In this document: one piece after another, positions 46,023-57,279 of the stretch
Numbering within the stretch: the stretch's first letter is position 1
How the letters are laid out: every line of letters begins with the position of its first letter
Assembly: GCA_907163375.1 (NCBI GenBank)
Contig: CAJQUW010003400.1
Span: forward strand, 310,001-374,000
Length of the DNA stretch: 64,000 nucleotides
Direction of reading: 5' to 3'
Origin: Prostheceraeus crozeri
Taxonomy: Eukaryota; Platyhelminthes; Polycladida; Euryleptidae
Notes under the pieces: generated by a model
Database searches by the model: none
The model's input: the letters and a program-made list of their open reading frames with translations, nothing else
What the model was told of the DNA's origin: nothing
Position numbers and translations under genes: made by a program

Positions 46023-47397
46023 GTAGTAATAATAATAATAATAATAATAAAGCATCTTTATTCAGAAAGATTGAAAATCAAACATAGCACAAGTGAATCA
46101 ACTAAAAGTAGAAAATTTACATTTGGACATACATTTGAAAGCATTTTTTGGCATAGAGTTTGCTATACAATACAGTGCAATATGGAATAAATGAACAGGC
46201 TCTCCGTTTAGACTTCAGTATTGGTATCCGCAAATGACCAGAAAAAGTCAATCTCTGAGGACTGAGGTAATGCAGGACACTGTCAGTACATAAAAGTGCT
46301 TTGAATTCCTTTAAGGCTCTTGACTCACGTCGATCGGACAATGCAATGAAATGCGAGCAAGCACAATCCTTTCCACAGATAATTCTATGAGAACGCTTCC
46401 GGATAGCTTCTATCTTTAGGCTTTCTTTCTTGCTTATGCCAACAAAAAGGGGCGAATTATACTCCAAGATACTCAAAAAGTAGACGTTATGCACAGTAAT
46501 CAGATCTTCTTTAGATAACACAGTTTTTAGGACTCTCAGGACATTCACTCTACGAGCCGCGAGCTTACAGGTGCGCTCTATGTGCTGATCCCATCTCAAA
46601 TTGTCTTGAAACAACACTCCTAAAATTCGTAGCGTGTTACATAGCAATGAGTCAGATGAAACAGTAGGTCGAAAGTTGGAACAAGAGAATAACATGCACT
46701 TTGTCTTAGATTGATTAATTAAGAGTCCATGTGAACTACACCAATTTATCATATTAGACATCTCAAGATGAATCAAATGGTCTACAGACTCGTTATTACA
46801 ATAAGGCACTAGCACAATGATGTCATCAGCGTACTTGATCATGCTTGCTGACGTCGAAAAAGGTCGCAAAGAGCTTAGCTGTACATTATACACATAGGGG
46901 CCTAAAATTGAGCCCTGTGGCACTCCAGAAGACACGTTTACAATGGAGCTATAAATATGACTATTTAAACATACGCGCTGACATCTGTCCTGAAGATAAT
47001 CACAAATCCAGTGAACAAACTTTTTTGGGAAGCTGAATTGAATCAAAGTATCTATTATAGAATCATGAGAAAGTCGATCGAATGCCTTACTCATATCAAT
47101 GGAAATTAAAAGAACACCTGACGTCTCAGGCAAGTGCAAGTTAGAAGTTACAAACTCATGAATATAAATTTGAGCGTGGAGCGTTGATGAGGCCGGCCTG
47201 AAACCAAACTGATTGTAACCGCAACATTGAAGAAGGCGTTCCTTTATGTGTTTCAAAATTGATTTTTCCAGAATCTTGCTCATTACCGGAAGAAGTGAGA
47301 TTGGCCTCAAATCACTTAAAGACGGATTCTTCGTTTTCGGCACAGGTGCAATGTTTGTACTGTGCAATTTCTCCTTTAGTACTTGCGGTTTCAAAAG
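46023..47397 (-). mobile_element. 5'-truncated non-LTR retrotransposon inserted in gypsy RT
   Basis: Minus-strand LINE whose 3' tail is a TAA/TTA microsatellite (46024-46053). The 5' truncation lies near 47397, immediately next to resumed gypsy RT sequence. The RT frame is open, so it is among the younger insertions here. Confidence 0.8.
46117..47394 (-). CDS. Non-LTR reverse transcriptase, open 425-codon partial frame
   Basis: RT and thumb region of a Jockey/CR1-group LINE. Seen in order: 'DLRPISLLPVMSKILEKS' (fingers), 'QFGFRPASSTLHA', motif A 'LLISIDMSKAFDRLSH', motif B 'SSGVPQGSILGPYVYN', motif C 'IKYADDIIVLV' with the YADD active site, motif D 'HGLLINQSKTKCMLF', motif E 'LRILGVLFQDNLRWD', then a thumb with 'YFLSILEYNSPLFVG'. 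All catalytic aspartates are present with no stop or shift. The frame has no ATG at its 5' edge because the copy is truncated, and no endonuclease is included, so it cannot transpose itself. The group is judged from motif style. Confidence 0.85.
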   Translation of the reverse strand: MKPQVLKEKLHSTNIAPVPKTKNPSLSDLRPISLLPVMSKILEKSILKHIKERLLQCCGYNQFGFRPASSTLHAQIYIHEFVTSNLHLPETSGVLLISIDMSKAFDRLSHDSIIDTLIQFSFPKKFVHWICDYLQDRCQRVCLNSHIYSSIVNVSSGVPQGSILGPYVYNVQLSSLRPFSTSASMIKYADDIIVLVPYCNNESVDHLIHLEMSNMINWCSSHGLLINQSKTKCMLFSCSNFRPTVSSDSLLCNTLRILGVLFQDNLRWDQHIERTCKLAARRVNVLRVLKTVLSKEDLITVHNVYFLSILEYNSPLFVGISKKESLKIEAIRKRSHRIICGKDCACSHFIALSDRRESRALKEFKALLCTDSVLHYLSPQRLTFSGHLRIPILKSKRRACSFIPYCTVLYSKLYAKKCFQMYVQM

Positions 47398-47400
47398 CAG

Positions 47401-47532
47401 GTGAAGCTAGAATGTGTTGATTTTCGTCACTTGAACAAATTCATGATGCGTGATATTTATCAAATGCCAACTTTTGAGTCGTTTCACTGTACGTGAAAAA
47501 AGAAGACATATACCACTCGCGGAGTTCTTACA
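47401..47532 (+). pseudogene. Gypsy RT continuation fused to 3' LTR remnant
   Basis: 'VKLECVDFRHLNKFMMRDIY' followed by Q-M-P-T-F-E is the conserved gypsy RT block that belongs just after 46022. Directly behind it (47478-47532) comes the LTR-like sequence also found at 43563-43617. The rest of RT, RNase H and integrase are therefore deleted. Confidence 0.75.
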
Positions 47533-47549
47533 GGGATTATGACAGAAAT

Positions 47550-48285
47550 GCATCAGAAATGTTATCGCGATTAATCCTTTTTCGCCAAAAATTGCGGAAA
47601 TAAAACATTGAAGAGAACTGAAAAACATATTCTGATGTAAAAGTAAGTTCTTTCATATTGTTTGATATATCTGTCTTTCAAAATGCCATTTTTGTATATA
47701 GTTGCTGTTTTAACTGAGAACATTGAGATGTGACTCGCTTCGCGGTGATGAGGTTAGCGAAGCGTGAGATGCAATAAGGCCGAAATTTATTGTTGATCAA
47801 AATCCTTTCTGCTGTTTTTCAAAGAGGGACATAAATACTGTTTCTGACTTCTCATTTTCTACTATTACAATTAAATTCAAATTCATGACACATAACAAAC
47901 GTCGCAGGCTTCACGGAAATCTGCTTTACGCAGATCTGCACGCAAATCCTTACCGCACGAATTTTTAGTTACATAAGTTTATAGAAAAACCTAATTGAAA
48001 AAGTAGATAGAAGAAATATAATTTCGATCATGATGCGAAGGTTTATGAAAACAGGAATACGATGTTAGAAACAGGCCGTTGACGATGCAAAATCTCGAAG
48101 AATGGATTCTTGAAGAATTTACTAAGTCTAGCAGATGAAAATGAATTGCACATTACTTGTCCTATTCACTGGTACTTAAATCTTTTATGCCTGGTTTTTG
48201 AAGTTATTTCGAATTTTTGGTAGCTAGAAAAGTAGGCTGCTTCTGTTTTCGTGAGCACAGGTATTTTTTAAAATTCTTCATCAGA
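47550..48285. other. No recognisable feature
   Basis: AT-rich DNA with a short GC-richer piece near 47740 ('cgcttcgcggtgatgaggttagcgaagcg'), which has small inverted similarity but no assigned role. Confidence 0.4.
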
Positions 48286-48299
48286 AGTGATGAATTTGC

Positions 48300-50190
48300 A
48301 AGTCATGGCCTCAATTGTCTCTTTCGACGACTCCATCCGGAGCTGCCTTGAGAAGGTGTACCAGGCCTCCATCAGCTAATCCTCCTGGTCTCAAGCGAGT
48401 CTACCCATTCGTGACGGCGGCTTAGGCCTTTGCTCAGCTGCCTCATCCGATGCGCCTGCGTTCGCTGCGTCTTGTGCTGAAGCTGAACCACGTGTAAAAT
48501 GTCTTCTGGGTGACGTGGATGCTATTGTGCCGGGGATGGTGAATGCTGTGGAAAGTTTAAAGACTAATGGTTGTACTAATGCCGAAGATATCCTCGCTGC
48601 AGACCTTCCAGAGCTTCAACATTGCCTTACCATCCCAATCCATAAGAAACAACGCAAGGAACTTATGGAAACAGCCTCCATCCGCGACAAAGCTCGTCTG
48701 ATCTCCCAAGCGGCGGACCACTCCGGAACGTGGCCTCGTGCCATGCCGATGGCCTCGATGGGCTTAGCCATCCCCTCACGGGAGTTTCGTGTCCTTCTTC
48801 GTTTGTCTCTAGGTCTGCAAATCTACAGTGCCCCTCGAACTTGTCCCGTTTGCAACTGTGCTCGTCTTGACATTTGGGGTAGTCATAGAGTCGTCTGTGG
48901 TTCCGGTGGCGACAGGATTGGCCGTCACAATGCGATCCGGGATACCTTATTCTACACCGCTGAAGCCTCTGCTTTCTCCCCCAACCTTGAGACTGGCCAT
49001 TTCATCCCCAATTCCCCTGTGGGAACGCATCTTGCTAATATCAACAGATTATCTGGCGTGGTAGCGATTTTGTGGATAATTTTTTAAAGGTTCATTTTCG
49101 TGTACAAACTATCTCCGCATGTAAAAATGGTCATCATCTATCCAAAAACATGTGTAAAATTAAAAACGACAGGCGGCGAAAAAGTTGCTATAATTAGTTG
49201 GTTGATATTTGTTTACTAATGCGAGCTGATTTTTCGCCAACCGGCGAAATCGTGGATATTGTGGCAACTAATTAGTGGTAAGTAGTAATGTTCGTATATA
49301 ACCTTCACATGAAAATATATTGTATACTCAGTCTGATCTGATAAAAAGGGATCTTTTTTTAATTCACGAAGGCTTAAACTAAAAAGTATTTATCTTCCAT
49401 AAATGTCGCAGTAAACACTATGATATTATTCAAATATTTGTCATTGTTGTAAATTATTGAATGTCAAGAGATGTTATAAAAATTGATATATGCGGATTCT
49501 CTATATTCTTATCATTATCAAAGAATGTTGGTCTGCACTTATTTCTTAGATAGATTAGCCATATGTGGGGGATAGTGAGGAGGTGAGGGAGAAAATAGAT
49601 CCTCGGCTGTAGAGGCGGATTACTAAAGAAAAGAAGAGAGAAAGTCAAAAGTAAAAGGTGACATATAGAGCGCGAATTGTCGCCGGCGAACTTCGCCAAC
49701 GAATATCCCGCAAACATGACTGAACTGTAGCATGATATTCTGCAGCTGACATTCGCCAGTTTTTCGCAAGATTCGTTCCCACAGGGTCCCAGCGCCGCCC
49801 TGGCGACATCACCATCTCAAACTGGTCCCGGGGCAAGACGGCTGCCTCAGACATCACTGTCACCTCACCGCTGCAGCAAGCCACCATTATCAATGCGGCG
49901 GCTGAGGAGGCTATGGCAGCTCGTCGCCGCCAAGATGCGAAGGATAGTGCGGTTCTCAGCTCCTGCGAAGCGGAGGTTTTAGTTTTCCTCCTAATAGCCG
50001 TCGAAACTTTCGATGCTTGGGGTCCCGTTGCTCTGGAAACTATCAAGCTGATAGGTGGCAGATGGGCGAACCGGCATGGAGATCAGCATGGTAAAGCGAT
50101 CGACTGGATTTTCCAGAGATCTGTTTCGCTACAACGCGGCAAGGCTGCCATGCTGGTTTCAAGAAGCCCAACCTCGGATGCCTTCCAGGG
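48300..50190 (+). pseudogene. Retroelement C-terminal region: zinc-binding and restriction-like endonuclease
   Basis: The coding piece 48300-49016 reads 'FDDSIRSCLEKVYQASIS', stop, 'WSQASLPIRDGGLGLCSAA', then 'EFRVLLRLSLGLQIYSA', then a Cys-x2-Cys ... His-x3-Cys cluster ('CPVCNCARLDIWGSHRVVC') and 'GGDRIGRHNAIRDTLFYTAE'. After the DNA insertion at 49017-49784 it resumes as 'QRRPGDITISNWSRGK', 'ASDITVTSPLQ', 'VETFDAWGPVALET' and 'FQRSVSLQRGKAAMLVSRSP'. The zinc cluster plus 'RPGDI...SDITV' fits the PD-(D/E)xK-type nuclease tail of R2-like retroelements, which cut a target site. The RT core lies beyond the 5' truncation. A copy of the 3' end is at 12615. Family name not certain. Confidence 0.7.
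49017..49784. mobile_element. 768-bp TIR element inserted in the retroelement nuclease domain
   Basis: Ends CTGTGGGAACGCATCTTGC and, inverted, GCAAGATTCGTTCCCACAG (about 18 of 20 positions agree). Removing it and one 'tccc' (49013-49016 and 49787-49790) restores a continuous frame 'IPNS|QRRPGD', which shows it is an insertion. The interior is non-coding, with repeated 'ggcgaa/ttcgcc' words such as 'ttttcgccaaccggcgaaa'. Superfamily unknown. Confidence 0.7.
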
Positions 50191-50290
50191 GTAACTTGCC
50201 TTCGTATGTTCGTGCATTTGTATTTTCTTTCATGCTACTTATTTGTACTGCTTCCGTAATATGTTTAAATATGGTTTCAATAAAACTAGA
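50191..50290 (+). other. 3' untranslated tail of the retroelement
   Basis: Shares 'cttatttgtactgcttc' and 'gtaatatgtttaaat' with 12960-13010 and ends in 'caataaaac', a polyadenylation-like signal. Confidence 0.6.
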
Positions 50291-50298
50291 ACAATATA

Positions 50299-50420
50299 CA
50301 GTCAACTCTTGATATAAACGATCTCTCGATGTAAACGACAGGCCGGGCTGATGGATATGTAACTAGTTCTCAATATAAGCGATCTTTCGATACATGCAAT
50401 GACAACAGACTGATGTAGAC
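50299..50420 (+). mobile_element. Pogo/Tigger-like transposon left end
   Basis: After a TA (50297-50298) the sequence CAGTCAACTCTTGATATAAA closely follows the TIR style of Tigger/pogo elements ('CAGT..ACTCTCG.TATAACG'). A subterminal repeat of 'tataa[ag]cgatct[ct]tcgat' occurs twice (50315 and 50377). No right end and no transposase were found, so this is a fragment. Confidence 0.55.
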
Positions 50421-50424
50421 AGAC

Positions 50425-51770
50425 ATGATTTTATTGATTTAATTTTAATTTTAATGATTAAATGTCGCATCCAGACATTAATCAACATGAATCAATGCGA
50501 CCTTTATTCAAGCATTAGACAGTGTATGTCTTTGCACTGCGTAGTTCCTAAAAGGTTGAGATTTCAATATATTTAAGCAGTTCAGCTTGTCAATAGGCAT
50601 TTGCACCTAGCATAATCATAGCAAAGTTTGTAGATTCGCAATATTTTGCGTGATTCGAATAGCACAGACATTTCAAATTTACCTTGCCTCTTTATCGGTT
50701 CCTGGTCAAAAGGGTCCTGAAATTCGATTATGATAAAACTGCTTTAGACAAAGCTCCAAAATAAAATTTCAACCAACAGTTTCTTTGAAAATTGTTAATC
50801 GGAAAATCGATTACCTCCTACAGTTCAGCGCGAAGTAGGCTTGAATAGTTTAATCATACAGTCATTCATAATGAACAGCTTAATCATACATAACAGAAAA
50901 TTAAATTTCCTGCTAAACTTGAAAGAAGTCATTTTTACATGTAAATGTTGCTGAGAACATTCCTGTTATTTGAATTTCATTTCTAAGCTTCCCTTAGGAC
51001 AGTTTTCTTGTTGACAATAATTTGTATGAATTGTCATAAACCTATATCTCATGCACGGACAAGATTGATATAATTGATGCAATAATGCTTCGATAGATTG
51101 ATATTTTTATGTAATCAAATGCCGGTGTGCCTATCTATACATGTGTGATACAAAACCCCTGATTTTGTTGACTGCAACACAATCCAGTTTTGTTGTATCA
51201 CTCTTGTTTTTTCAGATAACTCGATTTCGATTAATCGATTAATCCGAAGTACATCTGGATATTTTTTAGCAATGTGGAACGCGTAATTTACACGCAGCCA
51301 TTAAATAATAGTGCTACATTGAACAATCTCATGCAGATTGTTTCATAAAGAATTGAAATGGGTAAACGTAAAATACGTATAGAAAGTCGTTTCCAAATTC
51401 AACAAACTTTATTTGCTTAATAAGCTCATGTTCTGAAATTGCTCCTGTGAAAATTTCATGACTATACTACAAATATAGCAGTTAGTCGAAATAATGTTTA
51501 TATCTTTGCAATTTGTTTGGAATTCAATTCTCATTTTCATCGCTAGCCAGAAAGCGTGACTCATGACTCTCACACATACACAAGGCATAGGCAGACGAGA
51601 ACAATACTGTGTAATCGAAAGACATCGAATTCATTCATTTCAGTGTTTTATATCTGTAAGTAACATGCGAACTGCTGTATGAAAGCTTGTCAGAAAAGCT
51701 ATCTTAGGGGTAAAGCTGACGGCCAGTTGCCACTGTGCCGCAACAATTAAAGGTCCTCAAAAGTGCTATT
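50425..51770. other. No recognisable feature
   Basis: AT-rich, with short open frames only. Confidence 0.4.
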
Positions 51771-52139
51771 TACTTTTGATTTCGAAGAGGCTGTCAGCGG
51801 CCTTATGGAAGGTCTTCTGGCCGAACAAGCCTGACTTCTCGACGGTTAAATCGCTACATCACCAGTGTGATCTATCTGAGCTTTCAGCATGTTCTAATCT
51901 TTTCAGGACAACTGTTTGGAGACGACTTAAGGAGTTGAACTACTCCAGTCTTAAGAGACCATCGAAACTGAATCTGTCCGGGCGACACAAGAAACTGAGA
52001 CTATAGTGGTCAATGAAACGTTGCCACTTGCGGAATCAGTGTTCATGTGTTGTCTGGTCGGATGATGCAGCTGTCCGATTAAAATTCAAAGATGGACGTC
52101 TACGCCTTTGTCTGAAGTCTGGGCAAGACATTCCTGATC

Positions 52140-52626
52140 ACTTCCACGTCCTTCCATTAAGCAACTAAATTTGTCATGATGCTCTAGTTTAATTGGGTTT
52201 GATACAAAGGGCATGTGTGACGTGTACCGTTTGACGTCAACCTATGTTTCGCATTGTCATTGTGAGACAATACCGACAAAGAATTTTCCGATAGGGCAGC
52301 TTGTATTATTTCGCGATGTCAGATGGGAGAATATTCTGCATCACCAGCTTCCACATTTCTCTGAAAAAGCCAATGTTAGCTAGAAACGACATCACTATAT
52401 AATAAGGTTCGACAGCACTATGTAGGGTCCATCAAAATTGAATATTGTTTTGACTTAGAAGGAACGATTGAACGGGTGTTTTATGCCATGAACGAACAGA
52501 ACGGGGTGATAGTTCATTTGAGCGGTGAACGAACGAACGGGTCTGAAAGGCTAATGAACGGAAGATCGAACGAACGGTGAAAAATATGAACGTTCAAATG
52601 CCCTGAGTATGAAACATAATCATCGA
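52140..52626. mobile_element. Insertion in Tc1 carrying repeat D and GAACGAACG-rich end
   Basis: Bounded by the exact 15-bp direct repeat aagacattcctgatc (52125-52139 and 52627-52641). It contains dispersed repeat D (52186-52382). The right part (52460-52606) is rich in 'gaacgaacgg' and ends, read on the minus strand, as CAGGGCATTTGAACGTTCA, a hAT-like end. It may be composite. Confidence 0.6.
52186..52382. repeat. Dispersed repeat D, copy 2
   Basis: Reverse complement of 6662-6855 with scattered differences; shares 'gtttgacgtcaac' and 'tttcgcattgtcattg'. Confidence 0.65.
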
Positions 52627-53144
52627 AAGACATTCCTGATCGCTTTTTTACATCGAGGAGTCAGGACGATTGCAGGAAATTGCTCGTCTGGGGAGCCATT
52701 TGGAGTGATGGTGATGCATTAACTGCATGTTATGAGGGGAAACATGAACTCTGAACGCTACATTCGAGTGCTCGAAGAACATGTTTATCTTTTAGCACTC
52801 AGTTTAGGTAATCCATCATCTGATTGGATTCTCATGGATGACAATGCTCCATATTATCGTGTCAGGGCAACTCAATTGTATAAAAGACAGGCAGGAATAC
52901 GAACCTTAGACTGTCCGGCAAGGTCTCCTGACTTGAATCCAATCGAGCATGTCAGGTCTACCTTTAAACGGCGAGTTCGTCGACGAATCTGTCCTGGCAA
53001 TGATTTGAATCGGTTGGAATCTTTGGTGAAGCAGGAGTGGAATCAGATTGATCAACAGATGATCAGAAATTTAATCGGCAGCATGCCTAATCGCATCCGA
53101 AAGGTAATAGAACTTAGAGGAGACCAAGCTGGCTACTAGGGATG

Positions 53145-54685
53145 AACCCATCAGTCCTTTTATGGACAAGATACTGGGCCTTTTACAGTACTTTTACTAG
53201 ATACAGTCCTTTTACTGGGCCAACATATTATGAAAAAAATTATATTATGAAAAATGAATATTATTATGCCAGAAATTATGACTCTGGGCTTAATACTTTT
53301 CACTCAATCAGAGAAAACGTAGAAAATTTCATTTTCATCAAAAACTTCAATCTTCGTGCTATTGGATTAGCATGTGTTTTTCTTTGATCCTGTCGGACAA
53401 AAAGAGGAACCCCGTAGAAGTCGGTAGACTTGCAGATGCGTAATAGGCAAAGGAATGCATCATTCTGTGAAAGTTTTTTGTCGAACTCGTTCCTCGCAGA
53501 AACTTGCTCTGGCTGCCGGACTACTACTGAACTAATTTGAGTATAACTTACATATTCTTGCTCCCCACATCGTAAACATTCTGAGGAGATCAAAAAAGCC
53601 ATTTTTTGAGAAAACTGAGAACAACAGGTTCTCAGCCAAAAATGCTTCTTTAAACCAAGCGATTTTTTTGATAGCTGAACGATATCACTATTTCTCTCCT
53701 AGTCCATCAATTTCGATGAGCAATGCATCGACAGAAATTCAATATGCTTTATAAGGATGCAAATAGAATAATTAAATATTGAGTTGCATCCTCAGTTGAA
53801 AAAATAAAAACAAACCCGAATAGTTGCTACTTCATCCTATATCAGGAATCATCAGCAGGCCTAGCTTACATCTCTCAAATCAACACAATTCCCTAATTAA
53901 ATTTGCAGCCATGCCCGGGTGAATTTGAGACTTTCAATAAGCAAGTCAGTGAAATTTGGACAAAATTTGGAAAATGAAAAGTTTTCATGAATAACCTCTG
54001 TATATACAAAATGAATGCCACCACGACAATAGACATACATGTAAAATTCATTCCTGGATAATTTCATGAAATGTACAGTATGTCGAGTTATCATGAAATG
54101 TGCTTGCTTGAATTTTACAAATGCTATTTGAAATACAAAACAAGTATCACTATCGGCGATAACGCGCATACACGATTTGATAATTCCTAATACTTCATCA
54201 TGGATTTTGAAGTGTTGCTTTGCCATATCCTTAAGGGGAAGTGAATCGTCTCCTTTACCGATTATAATAAGTCTATTAGTCTGAGATAGATGGAGTTAAA
54301 GCGAAATATTGTTTTTCAAGATTGAAGAGCGACTGGGCTATCCTTTCATACTCTGTAGAACCCTGTTTCGAGAAAGACTGCATATTGCAGAATAATAGAG
54401 AATATTAGGCGAACTGATGCGATTGCGCGGAATAAAAGCGTATGGCTTTATGTTTAGTGGACAAGGATTAAACATTTCATCACTAAAAACTCAAACCAAT
54501 TCAGTAATAGCCAGTGGACGAAAACTTCAGATGAGAACGATCTTGTTTAGAGAAAAAGAAGGTTAGTATAAAGAAAGCAGGTCGGATATGGTCAATGATT
54601 TTAAAAAAGATCCTCAGTCCAGCTCTATTACACGCCATGTGTGCTTTAGCAAAAATGTCAACCTTCGAAACGACTGTTAATGCAT
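53145..54685. other. No recognisable gene
   Basis: Just 3' of the Tc1 remnant, 'actgggcc' recurs (53175 and 53215) and may be part of its decayed end. A minus-strand frame at 53602-53300 starts 'MAFLISSECLRCGEQEY' directly before a 'gtaagt' donor-like site. It has no recognised domain and I do not call it a gene. Confidence 0.35.
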
Positions 54686-54689
54686 TTTT

Positions 54690-54752
54690 CATGTGGTGCG
54701 CAGGAATTTGCACCGTCTCTGGATTGCACGTTGCGTCGGCATTGTGCATCAA
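54690..54752 (-). pseudogene. Small second copy of a LINE linker segment
   Basis: The minus strand encodes 'TQRAIQRRCKFLRTT', matching 'TQRAIQRRCKFMRTT' of the LINE fragment at 55330-56216 and sharing most nucleotides with 55695-55757. The flanks do not match, so this is an isolated short fragment. Confidence 0.5.
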
Positions 54753-55329
54753 ACGCCTCCGGCCGAATTTGTGCGTTCAAAAAGAAAACATTTCGTCTTT
54801 AGCTTTACCTGTGTAATTGACTTTTAAATTTTTGCATTTGAAGATTTCTTATCTTTACTTTAGAAAAATGATACTTTCAAGAAAGAAAGAGAAATATCTA
54901 CATTTGTATTTGCACAGTAAGAAAAACAGAGACGAATTTCTGATTGCCCTACCAGCTGTTGCGATTCATTTTGCTATGTGAGGTCATAAACTTAAGAATA
55001 ACAGCTGAGCATGATACTTTGCCATCTTAATCAAGTCTTCGAACTTTTAGAATATACTGTTTGAGTTTTATTTACATCTGCAAGCTATTGAGATACAACA
55101 TCAGGCAAAGTTCTTAATACGTTTCATGCATAATTAATGAAAAATGAAAGGATGGACACTTTCTTTATGAAACGGTCAATTGACCAAAATTTAAGGCGAA
55201 TAAACATCACGCAGGGCAACAGAAGCAAGCTAAAAAGGTTAAATTGAATGTTAGCCAACTACACTTATCAGACACATAGCAATTATCTCTGTAAAGTGTT
55301 TTCTTAAATTATTTAACTTGACAATATAG

Positions 55330-56216
55330 CTATATAGCGACATAGCTATACAGCGTTTCTAGAGTATCAATTGTCTCGACTTCACAAATCTTTAATGCTT
55401 CATAAGTTATTCTGTCAGGGCCACTTGTTTTCTGCGACTTGGATTCTTTAAGAGCATTTACAATTTCAGTTTTTGTAATTCTATTATTTAGATTATCAGC
55501 ATTTACTTGGCCTTGTAATATTTTTGGTAGACTGTTGCAAGACAAACATGTACTGCTTGATACCTTTAAGTCATTAGCTACAATGTAGGAATAAAAATCT
55601 GAAGCCTTTAATACACATTTGCGGTTAGTTTTTTAACAGCTTTATTTTCATTTATCAGTTGCCAATATTCTTTATGATCATTATTTTTTCTTGCAGGTGG
55701 TGCGCATGAATTTGCACCGTCTCTGTATTGCACGTTGCGTCAGCATACTTGCATTTCTTAAATTTCTTAATTTATTTATCTTTTCCAGTCTTCTATCCGC
55801 TTTCACTTTTTTATTTAAGATTCTTTTACTTTCCATCAGTCTACATAAATTTTCAGCTGTTGGGAATTCTTTCCATTGAGAAACATTCTTCCTATAACAT
55901 TTTCTAAATTTTCGTGTTTCACTTGAAAGAACAACTTTTCGAATTGGCTTTTTGATATTTTTTATGCAAATCGAATTAATTTTGCTTAGTTCATTATAGA
56001 TATTTTCAACCGACAGATCATTTTTCAAAATTTTTTTGTTTAGACCTTTACATCTTTCAATAAACTTTTTATGGTTAAAGCTATTTTTCATATCGCTTTT
56101 CCATTTATGAGGTTTGATTACTTTGGTATGATGGCAATCCTGATCAGGTTGATGATTTTGTTCCTCAAATTCTGATATCAATTTTATTTTTAATTCTATT
56201 ATCATTGGAGAGTGAT
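55330..56216 (-). pseudogene. Non-LTR retrotransposon fragment: endonuclease end, linker, RT entry
   Basis: The minus strand begins with 'TDHSPMIIELKIKLI' (56216), the Asp-His ending of a LINE endonuclease. A long basic linker to 55681 follows ('KFRKCYRKNVSQWKE', 'RRLEKINKLRNLRN'). After a gap and frame change, 55545-55330 has 'KTEIVNALKESKSQKTSGPD' followed by 'RITYEALK', the usual block before RT motif 1. The frame stops at 55330, with no catalytic RT core. Confidence 0.65.
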
Positions 56217-56224
56217 CCGTATTC

Positions 56225-57275
56225 TGTATTCTTCCTCTACTTTACAACTATCTCTGCATGGTGTTCACATAAATTATTTAACTTGACAGTATTCAACTAA
56301 CTGTTTTTATACAATTATACAAGTAATTCCTTACGTTTGATCCCTCCAAGATTTTACATATCCCTTGCTTTAGGATCTCAAAATTGTTTTTACATATTTT
56401 ACATATAACAAATGGCACTGATATAAATGATTAACATAAAATGTGTTTTTGCGATGCTCAGCATTTGACTACCAGGCATGTAATGGAATTCCCATCAACT
56501 GAAACTTCGGACTGCAAATTTGCCAACTGCATTCATGAATCCAAATACATGCAGATGCTCAAACTAAATTTCTTTGCTTGAAATATCATGAATGTTTATA
56601 ATATTCATAAATATCATAAATATGACTTAAGAAAATGCATATAGCAATGCACAACCATATAATTTATCCACTGGCACGATGTTCTCCTGATGCTATTTTT
56701 TTCAAAACTATCGATCGGCACAACTGCTTCAATTACTTAACTTCTAATTTTAATTGACTTTCAGTAGTATCAGTAGAGATAAATTCTTTATCTATGCTCG
56801 TTTACACTCGATGCAATTTAATTGTCTGATAATTATAGCAGAATGAATTTTAACTCCCATAAATAACAAATGTAAATTGTACCTTTTAATGATTTCATTC
56901 GCATGACGATGGCCAGCGTCGCTAAGCCGTTGGTCATAAAACCGTTGTCAAATTACACATTGACTTGCATCATAATTCTTCTGACCTATCATTAATCATT
57001 GCAAACTTATAAGTACTCAACTCAATCAACTAACTTCACTATAACATAGCAATCGATCAATTGATTGCAATTATTGACAGCTAATGTTTTAAAGCAATGG
57101 TAATTATTTGAAATTGACAGCAATCAATTGACTGCAAATTTAATTAATTGCAATAAATTGCAATGCAACTCAATTTTTGTAGCTCTCTTTTGTCAGATTA
57201 ACACAAGTATATTTCGTGTGAAAATACTGAACAGGGAGATATTATTGACATAAGATAGCTACGGACAATTGTATT
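56225..57275. other. AT-rich DNA with TTGCAAT/CAATTG-rich patch
   Basis: No gene. At 57050-57170 the words 'caattgattgcaatt', 'attgacagc' and 'attgcaat' recur irregularly, forming a low-complexity, partly self-complementary patch. Confidence 0.45.
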
Positions 57276-57279
57276 TATG

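Larger units (their letters stand above)
51776..53139 (+). pseudogene. Tc1-like transposase (DD34E), interrupted and frameshifted
   Basis: The N-terminal DNA-binding part has 'FRTTVWRRLKELNYSSLKR' followed by 'KLNLSGRHKKLRL', then stop. The first catalytic Asp lies in 'CVVWSDDAAVRLK' (52050). At 52140 an insertion of about 490 bp intrudes, and coding resumes at 52642 with 'KLLVWGAIWSDGDALTA', shifts frame, then 'NMNSERYIRVLEEHVY', 'WILMDDNAPYYRVRA' (second Asp) and 'ARSPDLNPIEHV' (Glu 34 residues on). The C-terminal frame is open from 52732 to 53139. TIRs were not identified. Confidence 0.85.

Noticed and set aside
53897..54226. 109-codon minus-strand open frame
   Set aside because: No domain, no splice context, and no homologous copy seen; not enough to call a gene.
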